Positions 53,322 to 63,287 are shown, counted from the stretch's first letter. The stretch is DNA of 64,000 nt from Jutongia hominis (GCF_014384965.1 NZ_JACRSW010000010.1:1-64000), one strand, 5' to 3'. Made by a program: numbers and translations. Notes: a model not told the origin generated them from the letters alone.

Positions 53322-55430
53322 TTATACTTCGAACAACAGATCACCATAAGTCGGTACCGGCCAGAAGTCCTGATCAACAATCATTTCTAATTCGTCAATC
53401 GGTGCACGTAACTCGTTCATTGCTGCGAATACAACATCTTTAAAGAATGTAGCCTGTTCCTGACCTTCTTCTTTTGTAGCAGCTTCTTCTGTAACATCTT
53501 CTAAGTGAAGCAACGCTTTCTGAGCTGCTGCAAGAAGGGAAGAACATTTTGTTAAAAGCTCTGTCTGAACAGAAACATCTGCAGCGGCGCAAGCAGCTGT
53601 GACACTGTTAATAGAGTCAGCAAGGCTTGTAACGTATTCGATCACAGCAGGAATATACTGCTTACCGGCCATATCGATCATTGTTTTTGCTTCAATATTG
53701 ATCGTCTTAGAGTAAGTTTCATAATTGATCTCGGCTCTTGACTCTAATTCTGCTTTTGTTAAAACATTCTGTCTTTCGAATAATTTTACTGTCTTTTCTT
53801 TTGTCAGATAAGGAACAGCTTCTACCATTGATTTTACGTTAGGAAGTCCGCGTTTTTCAGCTTCAGCTATCCATTCATCAGAATATCCGTCACCATTAAA
53901 GATTACTTTCTGGTGTTCTGTTACAGTTTTCTTGATCAGTTCCTTTACAGCAGTATCAAAGTTATCAGCAGCTTCCAGTTCATCAGCAAAATCCTGTAAT
54001 ACATCTGCTACGATAGAGTTTAATGTAAAGTTTGCTCCGGCAATTGACATAGAAGAACCAAGCATTCTGAATTCGAACTTGTTACCTGTAAAGGCAAATG
54101 GTGAAGTACGGTTTCTGTCAGTAGCATCCTTCTTTAAGACAGGAAGTACATGAACACCGGTATCTAACTTAGAACCCTGAATAGAAGAGCTTACGTCACC
54201 TTTTACGATCTGTTCGATGATATCTTCTAACTGTTCACCAAGGAAAATAGAAATGATGGCAGGAGGTGCTTCGTTTGCACCAAGTCTGTGATCGTTTCCG
54301 GGGTTAGAAGCAGACAGACGGAGTAATTCAGCGTTTTCATCAACTGCTTTGATAACGGCAGCTAAGAAAAGCAGGAATTTCGTATTTGTATGAGGGTTCT
54401 TACCCGGATCTAACAAGTTGATTCCGGTATCTGTTACGATAGACCAGTTATTGTGCTTTCCTGAACCATTGACACCGGCAAATGGTTTTTCATGAAGAAG
54501 GCATTCTAAGTTATGTCTTTTTGCAACTTTTTTCATGATCTCCATAACTAACTGGTTATGATCCGTTGAAATATTAGCTGTTGTAAAGATTGGTGCCATT
54601 TCATGCTGTGCAGGAGCAACTTCGTTATGCTGTGTCTTAGACAGAATTCCTAATTTCCAAAGCTCTTCATTTAAGTCTTTCATGAAAGAAGCGACACGTT
54701 CTTTGATCGCACCAAAGTAGTGATCGTCTAATTCCTGACCCTTTGGAGCAGGAGCACCAAAAAGAGTACGGCCAGAGAAGATCAAATCTTTTCTTTGAAG
54801 ATATTTATCTCTATCTACTAAGAAATATTCCTGTTCCGGTCCAACAGAGCAGGCAACTTTTTTGACATCATCATATCCGAATAACTTCATGATACGGACA
54901 GCCTGTTTGCTGATCGCTTCCATAGAACGTAACAGAGGAGTCTTCTTATCAAGAGCTTCTCCTGTGTAAGAACAGAAAGCAGTAGGGATGCAAAGCGTAA
55001 CACCGGCAGCATCTTCCTGTAAGAATGCAGGTGAGGTACAATCCCAAGCTGTATATCCTCTTGCTTCAAATGTTGCACGAAGTCCGCCGGAAGGGAAAGA
55101 AGAGGCATCAGGTTCTCCTTTGATCAGCTCTTTTCCTGAAAATTCAAGAACAGGTTTGCTATTAGAAGCCGGACTTAAGAAGGAATCATGCTTTTCTGCT
55201 GTTACACCGGTCAGTGGCTGAAACCAATGTGTATAGTGTGTAGCACCATGCTCTAAAGCCCATTCTTTCATTGCATGTGCAACGACATTAGCAATATCCA
55301 GATCAAGATCCGCACCGCTTTCTAAAGTTTTTTTCCACGATTTGTAGACATCCTTTGGCAGTTTAGCCTGCATGACGTCATCGTTGAACACGTCTTTCCC
55401 AAATACCTGTTCAATTACATTTGTTTCCAT
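53322..55430 (-). CDS. glnN: Glutamine synthetase type III
   Basis: 702 residues, the size of GSIII. The catalytic signatures are intact: [61 protein letters not shown] and [20 protein letters not shown]. These contain the metal-binding Glu/His and the flap residues that the GlnA-like protein at 36.7 kb lacks. This is therefore the likely working glutamine synthetase in the window. AAAGGATGG precedes the ATG. The leader carries a hairpin and a terminator. Confidence 0.95.
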   Translation of the reverse strand: METNVIEQVFGKDVFNDDVMQAKLPKDVYKSWKKTLESGADLDLDIANVVAHAMKEWALEHGATHYTHWFQPLTGVTAEKHDSFLSPASNSKPVLEFSGKELIKGEPDASSFPSGGLRATFEARGYTAWDCTSPAFLQEDAAGVTLCIPTAFCSYTGEALDKKTPLLRSMEAISKQAVRIMKLFGYDDVKKVACSVGPEQEYFLVDRDKYLQRKDLIFSGRTLFGAPAPKGQELDDHYFGAIKERVASFMKDLNEELWKLGILSKTQHNEVAPAQHEMAPIFTTANISTDHNQLVMEIMKKVAKRHNLECLLHEKPFAGVNGSGKHNNWSIVTDTGINLLDPGKNPHTNTKFLLFLAAVIKAVDENAELLRLSASNPGNDHRLGANEAPPAIISIFLGEQLEDIIEQIVKGDVSSSIQGSKLDTGVHVLPVLKKDATDRNRTSPFAFTGNKFEFRMLGSSMSIAGANFTLNSIVADVLQDFADELEAADNFDTAVKELIKKTVTEHQKVIFNGDGYSDEWIAEAEKRGLPNVKSMVEAVPYLTKEKTVKLFERQNVLTKAELESRAEINYETYSKTINIEAKTMIDMAGKQYIPAVIEYVTSLADSINSVTAACAAADVSVQTELLTKCSSLLAAAQKALLHLEDVTEEAATKEEGQEQATFFKDVVFAAMNELRAPIDELEMIVDQDFWPVPTYGDLLFEV

Positions 55431-55558
55431 GTTGTTACCATCCTTTCATATTAATATATTTTTCTAAGTAAGACCATAGTATCATACATTTGTATGGTAC
55501 AGTGATCTTATTGAAAATAACAGATATACAAAATATATGTAAGCTGCTATTTAGAAAT

Positions 55559-55600
55559 GTCCAGACGCTTATCTGTCGTTCCATGCTGTCATGTCTGGAC
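55559..55600 (-). promoter_or_regulatory. Leader stem-loop upstream of glnN
   Basis: GTCCAGAC (55559-55566) and GTCTGGAC (55593-55600) pair around a 26-base loop. It lies in the glnN leader, downstream of the terminator at 55642-55676 in the direction of transcription. Confidence 0.55.
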
Positions 55601-55641
55601 GAAAGCAGGTATACTGTCAGCTTATGTCGTATAAAAACTAG

Positions 55642-55676
55642 AAAAAAAGGCGAACTCAAATAAATTGAGAACGCCC
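55642..55676 (-). terminator. Leader terminator (attenuator) upstream of glnN
   Basis: Read on the minus strand: GGCGTTCTCAA, a 5-base loop, TTGAGTTCGCC, then seven Ts. The stem has a TT/TT internal mismatch. A weak promoter (TTTTCA, 17 bases, TACACT) can be drawn upstream near 55700-55730. The remaining sequence 55431-55935 holds no gene. Confidence 0.6.
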
Positions 55677-55935
55677 TTGTCCTGTCCAGTAATAACCAAC
55701 TGCATATAGTGTATCATATTTTTTTTGATTTGAAAAGTCCTTTTTAAATATTTTTTTGAAAATGTTTTTAAAAATATATGAACTGCTAAAAAAAAGAAAG
55801 CATTGCAAAAAAGAAGAAAAGAAAGTATAGTAAAGAGAAGAAATATAATAAGGTAGAAGCTCGGCTAAGAAGAAGGAGATCATTGAAAAAAGAACAGATC
55901 ACATAGAACGAAGAGGGCTTCAGAATGGAGGAAAA

Positions 55936-57348
55936 ATGGATGACAAAAAGCGGGGAGGCTCTACATTAAAAGAAGCCTTTTACAAATGGTCGGGACTTTT
56001 AATCGTCATTTTGGCTGCATTGTTGTTTTATTTTGTTATATCCAACTTTGATCAGATAGGATCAGTCATAAAGGATTACATAAGCATTTTAAGACCGGTT
56101 GTTTATGGATGTGTGATTGCATACATTCTAAATCCTTTAATGAAAACATACAATGAATTCTTTTTATCTCTTTTAGAAAAAAAAGGAGCAGTTTCAGAAA
56201 AAAAGAAATCAATGCTGACCGGTTTATCAATTACACTTGCTCTTTTAAGTGGAATTTTTATCATTGTCGTTTTGTGCTGGATGATCATTCCACAGTTGAT
56301 CATTAGTGCAACTTCTTTGATCAATACGATGCCGGATAAAGTGAATGATCTGTATCAGTATATTTATGACAAAATCCAAAATAACAAATTCCTGGCAGAG
56401 CAGACACAGAAATTCGCGTTAAATCTGACCGATTATCTGGATAAGGTCGTAAACGATGAATTACTTCCATGGCTCCGGTCAGATTTTTTAAGCAGTGTTA
56501 ATCAGGTTGCTACACAATTTGCAAATGGATTGATGAGCGTATTAAGTACATTATATAATCTGTTTATCGGTATCATTGTAGCTATCTATCTCCTTGGCAG
56601 TAAATCTACATTTTTAGCCCAGGCAAAGAAAATGATATATGGAATTTTCCGTAAAAAGACAGCGGATGCAGTAATCCATTATGTAAGACTGACAAATGAT
56701 ATGTTTAGCGGCTTTATTGTTGGCAAAATCGTAGATTCTACGATTGTTGGAATCATCTGTTTTGTCTGTATGTCTATCATGAAGCTTCCGTATGCTATGC
56801 TGATCAGTGTAATCATTGGTGTAACGAATATTATTCCGGTTTTTGGACCGTATCTTGGACTGATACCTAGTGCTTTACTGATCCTGATTGTTAATCCGAT
56901 TCAGGCATTGTATTTTGTGATCCTGATCGCTATTTTACAGCAGGTGGACGGAAATCTGCTCGGTCCTGCGATCTTAGGTGAGTCTACCGGACTCTCTGCT
57001 TTCTGGGTATTGTTTTCTATCCTCTTGTTTGGAGGAATGTGGGGAATCATCGGTATGATCATCGGAGTACCACTCTTTGCCGTGATCTATCGGATCATTG
57101 CTGATTTTATTAATTGGAAATTACAAAAAAAAGAACTTTCTTGTGTGACAGACCAATATCGTAATTTACGAACGATACGTGAGGAGGAAGGAAAGAAAGC
57201 AGAATATATTACTTATACAAAAGAAGAACTTATGGCGAAGAAGGCTGCAAAAAAACAGCATTGGGATGAACGCAAAGAAAAACAGAAAGAAAAAATGTTA
57301 TATTATAAGGAAAAGATATGTTCTTCAGAACAAAATAAAAAGAAATGA
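55936..57348 (+). CDS. AI-2E family transporter
   Basis: 470 residues with about eight membrane helices. Family marks are the N-terminal LRPVVYGCVIAYILNPLM, IIGVTNIIPVFGPYLGLIPS, and GNLLGPAILGESTGLSAFWV. The last 90 residues are a charged cytoplasmic tail. Members export autoinducer-2 or act as ion antiporters; the substrate here is unknown. GGAGG lies before ATG 55936. Confidence 0.9.
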   Translation: MDDKKRGGSTLKEAFYKWSGLLIVILAALLFYFVISNFDQIGSVIKDYISILRPVVYGCVIAYILNPLMKTYNEFFLSLLEKKGAVSEKKKSMLTGLSITLALLSGIFIIVVLCWMIIPQLIISATSLINTMPDKVNDLYQYIYDKIQNNKFLAEQTQKFALNLTDYLDKVVNDELLPWLRSDFLSSVNQVATQFANGLMSVLSTLYNLFIGIIVAIYLLGSKSTFLAQAKKMIYGIFRKKTADAVIHYVRLTNDMFSGFIVGKIVDSTIVGIICFVCMSIMKLPYAMLISVIIGVTNIIPVFGPYLGLIPSALLILIVNPIQALYFVILIAILQQVDGNLLGPAILGESTGLSAFWVLFSILLFGGMWGIIGMIIGVPLFAVIYRIIADFINWKLQKKELSCVTDQYRNLRTIREEEGKKAEYITYTKEELMAKKAAKKQHWDERKEKQKEKMLYYKEKICSSEQNKKK

Positions 57349-57356
57349 GGATTGTT

Positions 57357-58235
57357 ATGATAAAAAGTATGACAGGATTTGGCCGCTATGAAAACGTTAC
57401 AAACGATTATAAAGTGACAGTAGAGATCAAATCGGTAAATCACAGATATCTGGATGTAAATATCAAGTTGCTAAAGAAATTTGGCATGTTTGAAAGCAGG
57501 ATCAGAAACCTGTTAAAAGAATATGCCGGAAGAGGAAAGATTGATATTTATATCAATTATGAAGATTATTCAGATCATGGCGTTTCAGTACGTTATCATC
57601 CGGAGATTGCCAGAGGATATGTACAGGCAATGATGCAGGCAAAAGATGCATTTTCAATACCGAGTGGATTGGATGCGGTATCATTGGTACGTTTTCCCGA
57701 TGTGATTTCGATAGAAGAAGGCTTAGAAGATGTAGAATCTGTCTATCCGGTGATTGAACAGGCAGTCAGAGAAGCAGGAAAACACTTTGTGTTTTCAAGA
57801 GAGCAGGAAGGACAAAATCTGAAAGAAGATATTTTAAGTAAGTTAGAGTATTTAGAGCAGACAGTTGCATTTGTGGACGAACGCTCACCGGAAATGTTAA
57901 AAGAGTACCGTCAAAAGATTCAGACAAAAGTGGAAGAATTGTTACAGGATCGCAAAGTTGATGATGCTGTTCTGGCAACAGAATTGATCGTTTACGCAGA
58001 TAAAGTATGTGTAGACGAAGAGACGGTGCGCTTAAGAAGCCATATCAAGAATATGAAAGATACTTTGGAAAAAGAGGAGCCGATCGGTCGAAAGCTTGAT
58101 TTTATCTCTCAGGAAATGAACAGGGAAGCGAATACGATTTTATCAAAAGCGAATGACAAAGAATTATCGCAAAAAGCGATCGATCTGAAAACGGAGATTG
58201 AGAAGATTAGAGAACAGATTCAGAATATCGAATAA
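57357..58235 (+). CDS. yicC: YicC/YloC family endoribonuclease
   Basis: 292 residues from ATG 57357 (GAGG 6 bases upstream). N-terminal IKSMTGFGRYE, VEIKSVNHRYLDVNIKL and C-terminal GRKLDFISQEMNREANTILS are diagnostic. Members are RNases with roles in small RNA turnover. The yicC-remA-gmk-rpoZ order is standard for Firmicutes. Confidence 0.95.
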   Translation: MIKSMTGFGRYENVTNDYKVTVEIKSVNHRYLDVNIKLLKKFGMFESRIRNLLKEYAGRGKIDIYINYEDYSDHGVSVRYHPEIARGYVQAMMQAKDAFSIPSGLDAVSLVRFPDVISIEEGLEDVESVYPVIEQAVREAGKHFVFSREQEGQNLKEDILSKLEYLEQTVAFVDERSPEMLKEYRQKIQTKVEELLQDRKVDDAVLATELIVYADKVCVDEETVRLRSHIKNMKDTLEKEEPIGRKLDFISQEMNREANTILSKANDKELSQKAIDLKTEIEKIREQIQNIE

Positions 58236-58265
58236 AACTTACCACTATCAGGAAATGGAGAAAAT

Positions 58266-58529
58266 ATGCTAGTCAATATTGGATATGGAAATGTAGTAAA
58301 TATGGATAGAGTAGTCAGTATCGTTAGAGCAGATGCAGCGCCGATCAAAAGAATGATCCAGGTTGCAAAGGATGAAAATCTTGCAATTGATGGAACCTGT
58401 GGACGAAAAACAAAATGTATCTTAGTGATGGACAGTGGTCATGTTGTTTTATCAGCATTGCTTCCTGAAACGATTGAGAACCGAGTACTTGAAAATCCAA
58501 TGACAGAAAGGAGTCAGCTTGATGAATAA
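58266..58529 (+). CDS. remA: RemA-like DUF370 regulator
   Basis: 87 residues. MLVNIGYGNVVNMDRVVSIV and APIKRMIQVAKDENLAIDGT, CGRKTKCILVMDSGHVVLSA match RemA, a DNA-binding activator of biofilm matrix genes in Bacillus. Overlaps the gmk start by 8 bases. Confidence 0.93.
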   Translation: MLVNIGYGNVVNMDRVVSIVRADAAPIKRMIQVAKDENLAIDGTCGRKTKCILVMDSGHVVLSALLPETIENRVLENPMTERSQLDE

Positions 58530-59142
58530 AAAAGGTATTATTGCAATTATTTCCGGTTTTTCCGGTGTCGGAAAAGGAACGATCGTAAAAGAGCTTGTTA
58601 ACCGTTATGGATATGTTGTATCAATTTCTGCGACGACGAGAAAGCCAAGAGAAGGAGAAGTAGATGGAAAAAGCTATTTCTTTAAGACGCAGGAAGAGTT
58701 TGAGCAGATGATAAAAAAAGATGAGCTGATGGAGTATGCACAATATGTAGATCATTATTATGGTACTCCAAAGAAATATGTGATGGAGCAGTTAGAGCAG
58801 GGAAATGATGTACTGCTTGAAATTGAGATGCAGGGAGCATTAAAGATCAAAGAAAAGTTTCCGGAAGTTTCATTGATCTTTATTACTCCACCCTCTGTAG
58901 AGGAATTGAAAAACCGCTTGATCAACCGAGGAACAGAAACGATGGAAGTGATTGAAAAAAGAGTGAAAAGAGCTGCACAGGAATGCGTATATATGCAGGA
59001 ATATAATTATATTGTTGAGAACGATTCTTTAGAAGTTTGTATCGAACAGATTCATGCATTATTGCAATCTATTCATTTTGAAAATAAGAATCAGAAAAAT
59101 TTAATAGAAAATATTCGGAAAGACTTTGACCAATACAGGTAA
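58522..59142 (+). CDS. gmk: Guanylate kinase
   Basis: 206 residues from ATG 58522 (AAAGGAG 8 bases upstream). P-loop SGFSGVGKGT (about 11-20), TTRKPREGEVDGKSYFF for GMP binding, and YGTPKKYVMEQLEQGNDVLL are intact. Phosphorylates GMP to GDP. Confidence 0.95.
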   Translation: MNKKGIIAIISGFSGVGKGTIVKELVNRYGYVVSISATTRKPREGEVDGKSYFFKTQEEFEQMIKKDELMEYAQYVDHYYGTPKKYVMEQLEQGNDVLLEIEMQGALKIKEKFPEVSLIFITPPSVEELKNRLINRGTETMEVIEKRVKRAAQECVYMQEYNYIVENDSLEVCIEQIHALLQSIHFENKNQKNLIENIRKDFDQYR

Positions 59143-59230
59143 AATCTGCTATAATAAAACTTACGTGTGAAATTGCACAAAAAATGATCTGTAAAAAGAA
59201 AGATAACCATATCAGAAAGGGGATTAAAAT

Positions 59231-59554
59231 ATGTTACATCCATCGTATAGTGATTTAATGAAAGCAGCAAACAGTGAAGTAGAAACAGGTGAGACTCCTA
59301 TTGTCAACAGCCGTTATTCTATTGTACTTGCAACAGCGAAACGAGCACGCCAGCTGATTGATGGTGTGGAGCCGTTGATTGAAAAGCCAAGATGTCCTAA
59401 GCCTTTATCGATTGCCGTAGAAGAATTGGAAAATTCTAAAATTCATATTTTAAGTGAAGAAGAGGCTGCTGCAGCTTTAGAAAGAAAAAAAGAAAAAGAA
59501 GCTCAGAGAGCCGCAATGGCAGAAGAAATGATCTCTTTCGATGAAGAAGACTAG
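59231..59554 (+). CDS. rpoZ: RNA polymerase omega subunit
   Basis: 107 residues. SRYSIVLATAKRARQLIDG (about 27-45) is the omega core and KPLSIAVEELENSKIHI follows. The C-terminal 25 residues are a charged helix. AGAAAGGGG before the ATG. Confidence 0.92.
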   Translation: MLHPSYSDLMKAANSEVETGETPIVNSRYSIVLATAKRARQLIDGVEPLIEKPRCPKPLSIAVEELENSKIHILSEEEAAAALERKKEKEAQRAAMAEEMISFDEED

Positions 59555-59601
59555 GTCATTTCTTTTGAAAAAGATGCGTCAGCATGGAAATGAGGAATAG
59601 T

Positions 59602-60267
59602 ATGACAGACGAGGAAGAATTAAAAGAGACTCCGGATACGGAAGTGACTGTGGAACCTTCATTGGAAGAAGAGATAGAAACAGATCCTGAAAAAGAGAAG
59701 ATAGCAGAGGAAGAATGTAAGAAAACGAAGAAATTTGGATGGCTGAAAGAACTTTTGGTTTATTTGGTTATCATCATTCTTTGTGTTACTTTTGTTCCTA
59801 AATATGTGATCCAGCGTACACAGGTAGATGGTCACTCTATGGAGACAACGCTGCATGATGAGGAAAACCTGATCGTTGAAAAAGTGACGTATCATTTTAA
59901 AAATCCGGATCGTTTTGATATTATTACATTTTATCCTAAGGGTAGAAATGCAGATGAGTATTATATTAAACGTGTGATCGGCCTGCCGGGTGAAACCATT
60001 CAGATTAAGGGAAATACCATTTATATCAATGGAAAAGTATTAAAAGAACATTATGGTCTTGAACCTATGGTTTCCGGTGGAATCGCTGAAAAGCCGATCA
60101 AGCTTGGAAAGGATGAGTTCTTCGTACTCGGCGATAATCGTAATGATAGTATTGACAGCAGAGATGGCGAATCTGTTGGCGTTGTCAAAAGGAAAAATAT
60201 TGATGGACATGCAATTTTAAGGATTTATCCATTCTCAAGATTTGGCAAGATCACACATGAGAAATAA
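59602..60267 (+). CDS. lepB: Signal peptidase I, first tandem copy
   Basis: 221 residues from ATG 59602 (GAGG 6 bases upstream). An acidic cytoplasmic N-terminus of about 45 residues precedes one membrane helix (LLVYLVIIILCVTFVPKYV). The catalytic Ser79 lies in DGHSMETTL, Lys122 in YYIKRVIGLPGE, and box E is LGDNRNDSIDSRDG. Cleaves signal peptides outside the membrane. The second copy overlaps its stop by 11 bases. Confidence 0.93.
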   Translation: MTDEEELKETPDTEVTVEPSLEEEIETDPEKEKIAEEECKKTKKFGWLKELLVYLVIIILCVTFVPKYVIQRTQVDGHSMETTLHDEENLIVEKVTYHFKNPDRFDIITFYPKGRNADEYYIKRVIGLPGETIQIKGNTIYINGKVLKEHYGLEPMVSGGIAEKPIKLGKDEFFVLGDNRNDSIDSRDGESVGVVKRKNIDGHAILRIYPFSRFGKITHEK

Positions 60268-60835
60268 AAAAGCCCTAAAAAATAAGAGATTAAAATGGAT
60301 AAAAGAGCTTTTGATCTATGTTGTCATTATTGTTTTTTGCGCTACACTTTTTCCGAAATATGTGATCCGACGTACACAGGTAGATGGTAACTCTATGGAA
60401 ACAACACTTCAGGATAAGGATGATCTGATCGTTGAAAAAGTGACCTACCATTTTAAAGATCCGGATCGCTTTGATATTATTACCTTTTATCCAAAAGGAA
60501 GAAATGCAAAAGAATATTATATCAAGCGTGTGATCGGTCTGCCGGGTGAAACGATTCAGATTATCGGAGATACCATTTATATCAATGGAAATGTGTTAAA
60601 AGAATATTATGGTCTTGAACCGATGCTTTCAGGCGGAATTGCAAAAGAGCCGATCAAGCTTGGAAAAGACGAATTCTTTGTGCTTGGCGATAATCGTAAT
60701 GAAAGCAGAGACAGCAGAGATGGTGAGTCCGTTGGTGTTGTCAAAAAGAAAAATATTGATGGACATGCGATTTTGAGGATTTATCCGTTTTCGAGAGTTG
60801 GAAAGATCACGCATGAACAACAAAGAGTCAGGTGA
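60257..60835 (+). CDS. lepB: Signal peptidase I, second tandem copy
   Basis: 192 residues from ATG 60257, inside the end of the first copy. It lacks the acidic N-terminus but is otherwise nearly the same: membrane helix ELLIYVVIIVFCATLFPKYV, Ser46 in DGNSMETTL, Lys90 in YYIKRVIGLPGE, and LGDNRNESRDSRDG. Both catalytic residues are intact. No strong ribosome binding site of its own, so translation is probably coupled. Confidence 0.92.
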   Translation: MRNKKALKNKRLKWIKELLIYVVIIVFCATLFPKYVIRRTQVDGNSMETTLQDKDDLIVEKVTYHFKDPDRFDIITFYPKGRNAKEYYIKRVIGLPGETIQIIGDTIYINGNVLKEYYGLEPMLSGGIAKEPIKLGKDEFFVLGDNRNESRDSRDGESVGVVKKKNIDGHAILRIYPFSRVGKITHEQQRVR

Positions 60836-60930
60836 AAAGTGTGTTGATAGATGAAGATTATTTATTGATGCACTTTTTATTATAAAAATGGAATGGTTAA
60901 TTATTATCAAAAGAAGAAAAGAGGAATGAT

Positions 60931-61653
60931 ATGAAAAGAGCAGGCAGTATTTTGATCGCAGCAGCAGTAATGATCTGTGCTGTATTCACAGGAACCGTTA
61001 CAAAAACAGAAGCAAAAAGTAAAAGTAATATTAAGATTGCCATTGATGCCGGACACCAGGCACGTGGTAATTTTAGTACAGAGCCGATAGGACCGGGGGC
61101 TTCCACACGAAAGGCTAAAGTAGCGGGGGGAGCGACAGGAACAGCTACAAGAGTACCGGAATATAAACTGACATTGCGCGTAGCAAAAAAATTAAAAAAA
61201 GAATTGACACAAAGAGGGTATCAGGTATATATGATCCGTACAAAAAATAATGTCAATATTTCCAACAAAAAGCGTGCACAACTTGCTAATAAAAGCGGAG
61301 CAGATATTTATATCAGGATTCATGCAGATTCATCCGGATCATCTGCTGTCAGAGGAGCCAGCATGCTATATCCATCGACAAGAAACCGCTATGTGAAAAA
61401 GTTAAGCAAAGCTTCTAAAAAACTTTCATCCAATATTATTCGAGCATACAGCAAAAAGACCGGAATCCGTAATCGTGGACTTGTACAAAGAGATGATCTG
61501 ACAGGAACAAACTGGAGTAAAATTCCGGTTACATTGATTGAAATGGGATTCTTGAGTAATCCAACCGAAGACCGTCTGATGCAGAAAGGTTCTATGCAGA
61601 ATAAAATGGCTACAGGAATCGCAAATGGTATTGATGATTATTTTGGATTTTAG
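60931..61653 (+). CDS. N-acetylmuramoyl-L-alanine amidase (Amidase_3)
   Basis: 240 residues. Signal peptide about 1-29 (SILIAAAVMICAVFTGTVTK). Zinc ligands H42 (IDAGHQ), E77 (RVPEYKL) and H131 (RIHADS), with catalytic E203 (LIEMGFLSN), are all present. Cuts the bond between MurNAc and the peptide in the cell wall. AAAGAGG before the ATG. Secreted and without a wall-binding domain. Confidence 0.92.
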   Translation: MKRAGSILIAAAVMICAVFTGTVTKTEAKSKSNIKIAIDAGHQARGNFSTEPIGPGASTRKAKVAGGATGTATRVPEYKLTLRVAKKLKKELTQRGYQVYMIRTKNNVNISNKKRAQLANKSGADIYIRIHADSSGSSAVRGASMLYPSTRNRYVKKLSKASKKLSSNIIRAYSKKTGIRNRGLVQRDDLTGTNWSKIPVTLIEMGFLSNPTEDRLMQKGSMQNKMATGIANGIDDYFGF

Positions 61654-61706
61654 TGGTATAATGTAAAAAAATATAGAAAACAATGTAGGGAAAGGATATG
61701 AGGATT

Positions 61707-61973
61707 ATGAAGGGGTTATCAAATTTAATGGAGGAGACAGTCCTTCACAAGATTGACCAGATATGGCAGGAGACAGATTATTGTAAATGTGATAAATGTA
61801 AAATGGATATTGCAGCATATGCATTGAATCGTCTGCCACCCCGTTATGTACAAAGCAAAGAAGGGGAGATGCTTCATAAATTTGATGCAAGTACAACGCA
61901 GATGGATGTTGAGATTACAGCTGTTGTATGTAAAGCCATTCAGGTCGTAGGAGAAGATCCTCATAAATCATAG
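61707..61973 (+). CDS. ComFB family protein
   Basis: 88 residues from ATG 61707, with AAAGGA 10 bases upstream; ATG 61698 is too close to it. ETDYCKCDKCKMDIAAYALN and LPPRYVQSKEGEML match late competence protein ComFB, with a Cys cluster (CKCDKC) that could bind zinc. Some ComFB proteins bind cyclic dinucleotides. No comFA/comFC adjoins it. Confidence 0.85.
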   Translation: MKGLSNLMEETVLHKIDQIWQETDYCKCDKCKMDIAAYALNRLPPRYVQSKEGEMLHKFDASTTQMDVEITAVVCKAIQVVGEDPHKS

Positions 61974-61990
61974 CGATAGGAGTTACTTCG

Positions 61991-62896
61991 ATGAAAACAA
62001 AAGTTAGAAATTCCTGTTTGCTTTTTCTGACAGCTTGTATATGGGGAAGTTCTTTTGTAGCACAAAGTGTAGGGATGGATTATATCGGTCCCTACACTTT
62101 TAATTGTCTGCGTTTTCTGATTGGTAGTCTTGTTTTACTTCCGGTAATCTTTTTTTCACGGCACAGGAAAAAGGATCAAAAGGATAGATCTAAAGACAGA
62201 ACGTTACAAAAGAAAGAAATGTTATGTGGTGGTATCGTATGTGGTGTGATACTATGCATAGCCAGTACATTACAGCAGATAGGGATCATTTACACGACAG
62301 CAGGCAAGGCAGGCTTTTTGACCGCAATGTATATTGTTTTAGTACCGGTTCTTGGCCTTTTTCTAAAAAGAAAAGCAGGATTGCAATTATGGATTAGTGT
62401 CGGGCTGGCTTTGATCGGCTTGTATCTGCTTTGCATGAAAGGGGCTTTCTCGTTGAATGGGGGAGATGTGCTTTTGATCTTGTGTGCGGTAGGGTTTTCT
62501 GTTCATATTATGGTAGTGGATTACTTTTCCCCTAAAATGGACGGAATGATTTTATCCTGTATACAATTTCTGGTCGCGGGTTTGATCAGCAGCATAGGAA
62601 TGTTGTTATCAGAACAGTTTGACTGGCATATGGTTCTTCTGGCTGCAAAGCCGATATTGTATTCCGGTGTTTTATCCTGTGGGATAGGATATACGTTACA
62701 GGTGATTGCACAAAAAGGATTAAATCCTACGGTAGCATCCTTATTAATGAGTTTAGAGTCGGTAGTTTCCGTGATTACAGGTTTTCTTGTGTTGCATGAA
62801 GTCTTATCCGGCAGGGAACTGCTCGGATGTGTCTTTATGTTTGCAGCAGTGATACTGGCACAGATTCCTGTAAAACGGCTTGTTTTGGCTGATTGA
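61991..62896 (+). CDS. EamA family (DMT) transporter
   Basis: 301 residues with ten hydrophobic segments in two EamA repeats. CLLFLTACIWGSSFVAQSVG and NPTVASLLMSLESVVSVITG are typical of each half. Exports or imports small metabolites; the substrate is unknown. Starts 17 bases after ComFB. Confidence 0.9.
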   Translation: MKTKVRNSCLLFLTACIWGSSFVAQSVGMDYIGPYTFNCLRFLIGSLVLLPVIFFSRHRKKDQKDRSKDRTLQKKEMLCGGIVCGVILCIASTLQQIGIIYTTAGKAGFLTAMYIVLVPVLGLFLKRKAGLQLWISVGLALIGLYLLCMKGAFSLNGGDVLLILCAVGFSVHIMVVDYFSPKMDGMILSCIQFLVAGLISSIGMLLSEQFDWHMVLLAAKPILYSGVLSCGIGYTLQVIAQKGLNPTVASLLMSLESVVSVITGFLVLHEVLSGRELLGCVFMFAAVILAQIPVKRLVLAD

Positions 62897-62949
62897 CATG
62901 TTTTAAGAAAATAAAACAACAAAAAAATTGAAAAAAATAAAAAAAGTAC

Positions 62950-62978
62950 TTGCATTTTATATCAGAGTAGTGTATAGT
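62950..62978 (+). promoter_or_regulatory. Promoter of the tRNA gene
   Basis: TTGCAT (62950-62955) and TATAGT (62973-62978), 17-base spacing, 34 bases before the tRNA. Confidence 0.7.
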
Positions 62979-63011
62979 ATCATTTGTCGGCACGAAAGAG
63001 CCGAGCAAAAT

Positions 63012-63083
63012 GGTCTGTTGGTCAAGCGGCTAAGACGTCGCCCTCTCACGGCGAAAACAGGGGTTCGATTCCCCTACAGACTG
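63012..63083 (+). tRNA. tRNA-Glu (anticodon CTC)
   Basis: Acceptor GGTCTGT pairs with ACAGACT, discriminator G. The anticodon stem TCGCC/GGCGA holds the loop CTCTCAC, with CTC at positions 34-36, reading GAG. The T arm is AGGGG-TTCGATT-CCCCT. CCA is not encoded. Confidence 0.95.
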
Positions 63084-63114
63084 TTCTGTTTTTAACGAAA
63101 CAGCCCAACCCGTT

Positions 63115-63150
63115 AAATCTATAAAAGTTTTTCTTTTATAGATTTTTTTT
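63115..63150 (+). terminator. Intrinsic terminator after tRNA-Glu
   Basis: AAATCTATAAAAG (63115-63127) and CTTTTATAGATTT (63133-63145) form a perfect 13-bp stem with a short loop, followed by Ts. Confidence 0.85.
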
Positions 63151-63172
63151 TGAAATAAAAAATAAAAAGGGG

Positions 63173-63201
63173 TTGACAAGCTTTAAAGAAACTTATATAC
63201 T
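63173..63201 (+). promoter_or_regulatory. rplU promoter
   Basis: TTGACA (63173-63178) and TATACT (63196-63201), 17-base spacing. Confidence 0.8.
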
Positions 63202-63207
63202 AATCTA

Positions 63208-63287
63208 GTGTGCCGCTTAACGAGGTAAATTGAAGTCTGTAAAGCCAGACACCGTAGTTAGCGAGTAATGATAAGGAGGTAAAGACT
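63208..63287 (+). promoter_or_regulatory. L21 leader RNA
   Basis: The 80-base leader before rplU has the layout of the Firmicutes L21 leader: GTGCCGCTTAACGAGG, GAAGTCTGTAAAGCCAGACACC with a GTCTG/CAGAC stem, and a final AAGGAGG. It is thought to bind L21 for feedback control. Confidence 0.65.

Noticed and set aside
53932..55221. Plus-strand open frames over glnN
   Set aside because: Antisense to a clear GSIII gene and without family features.
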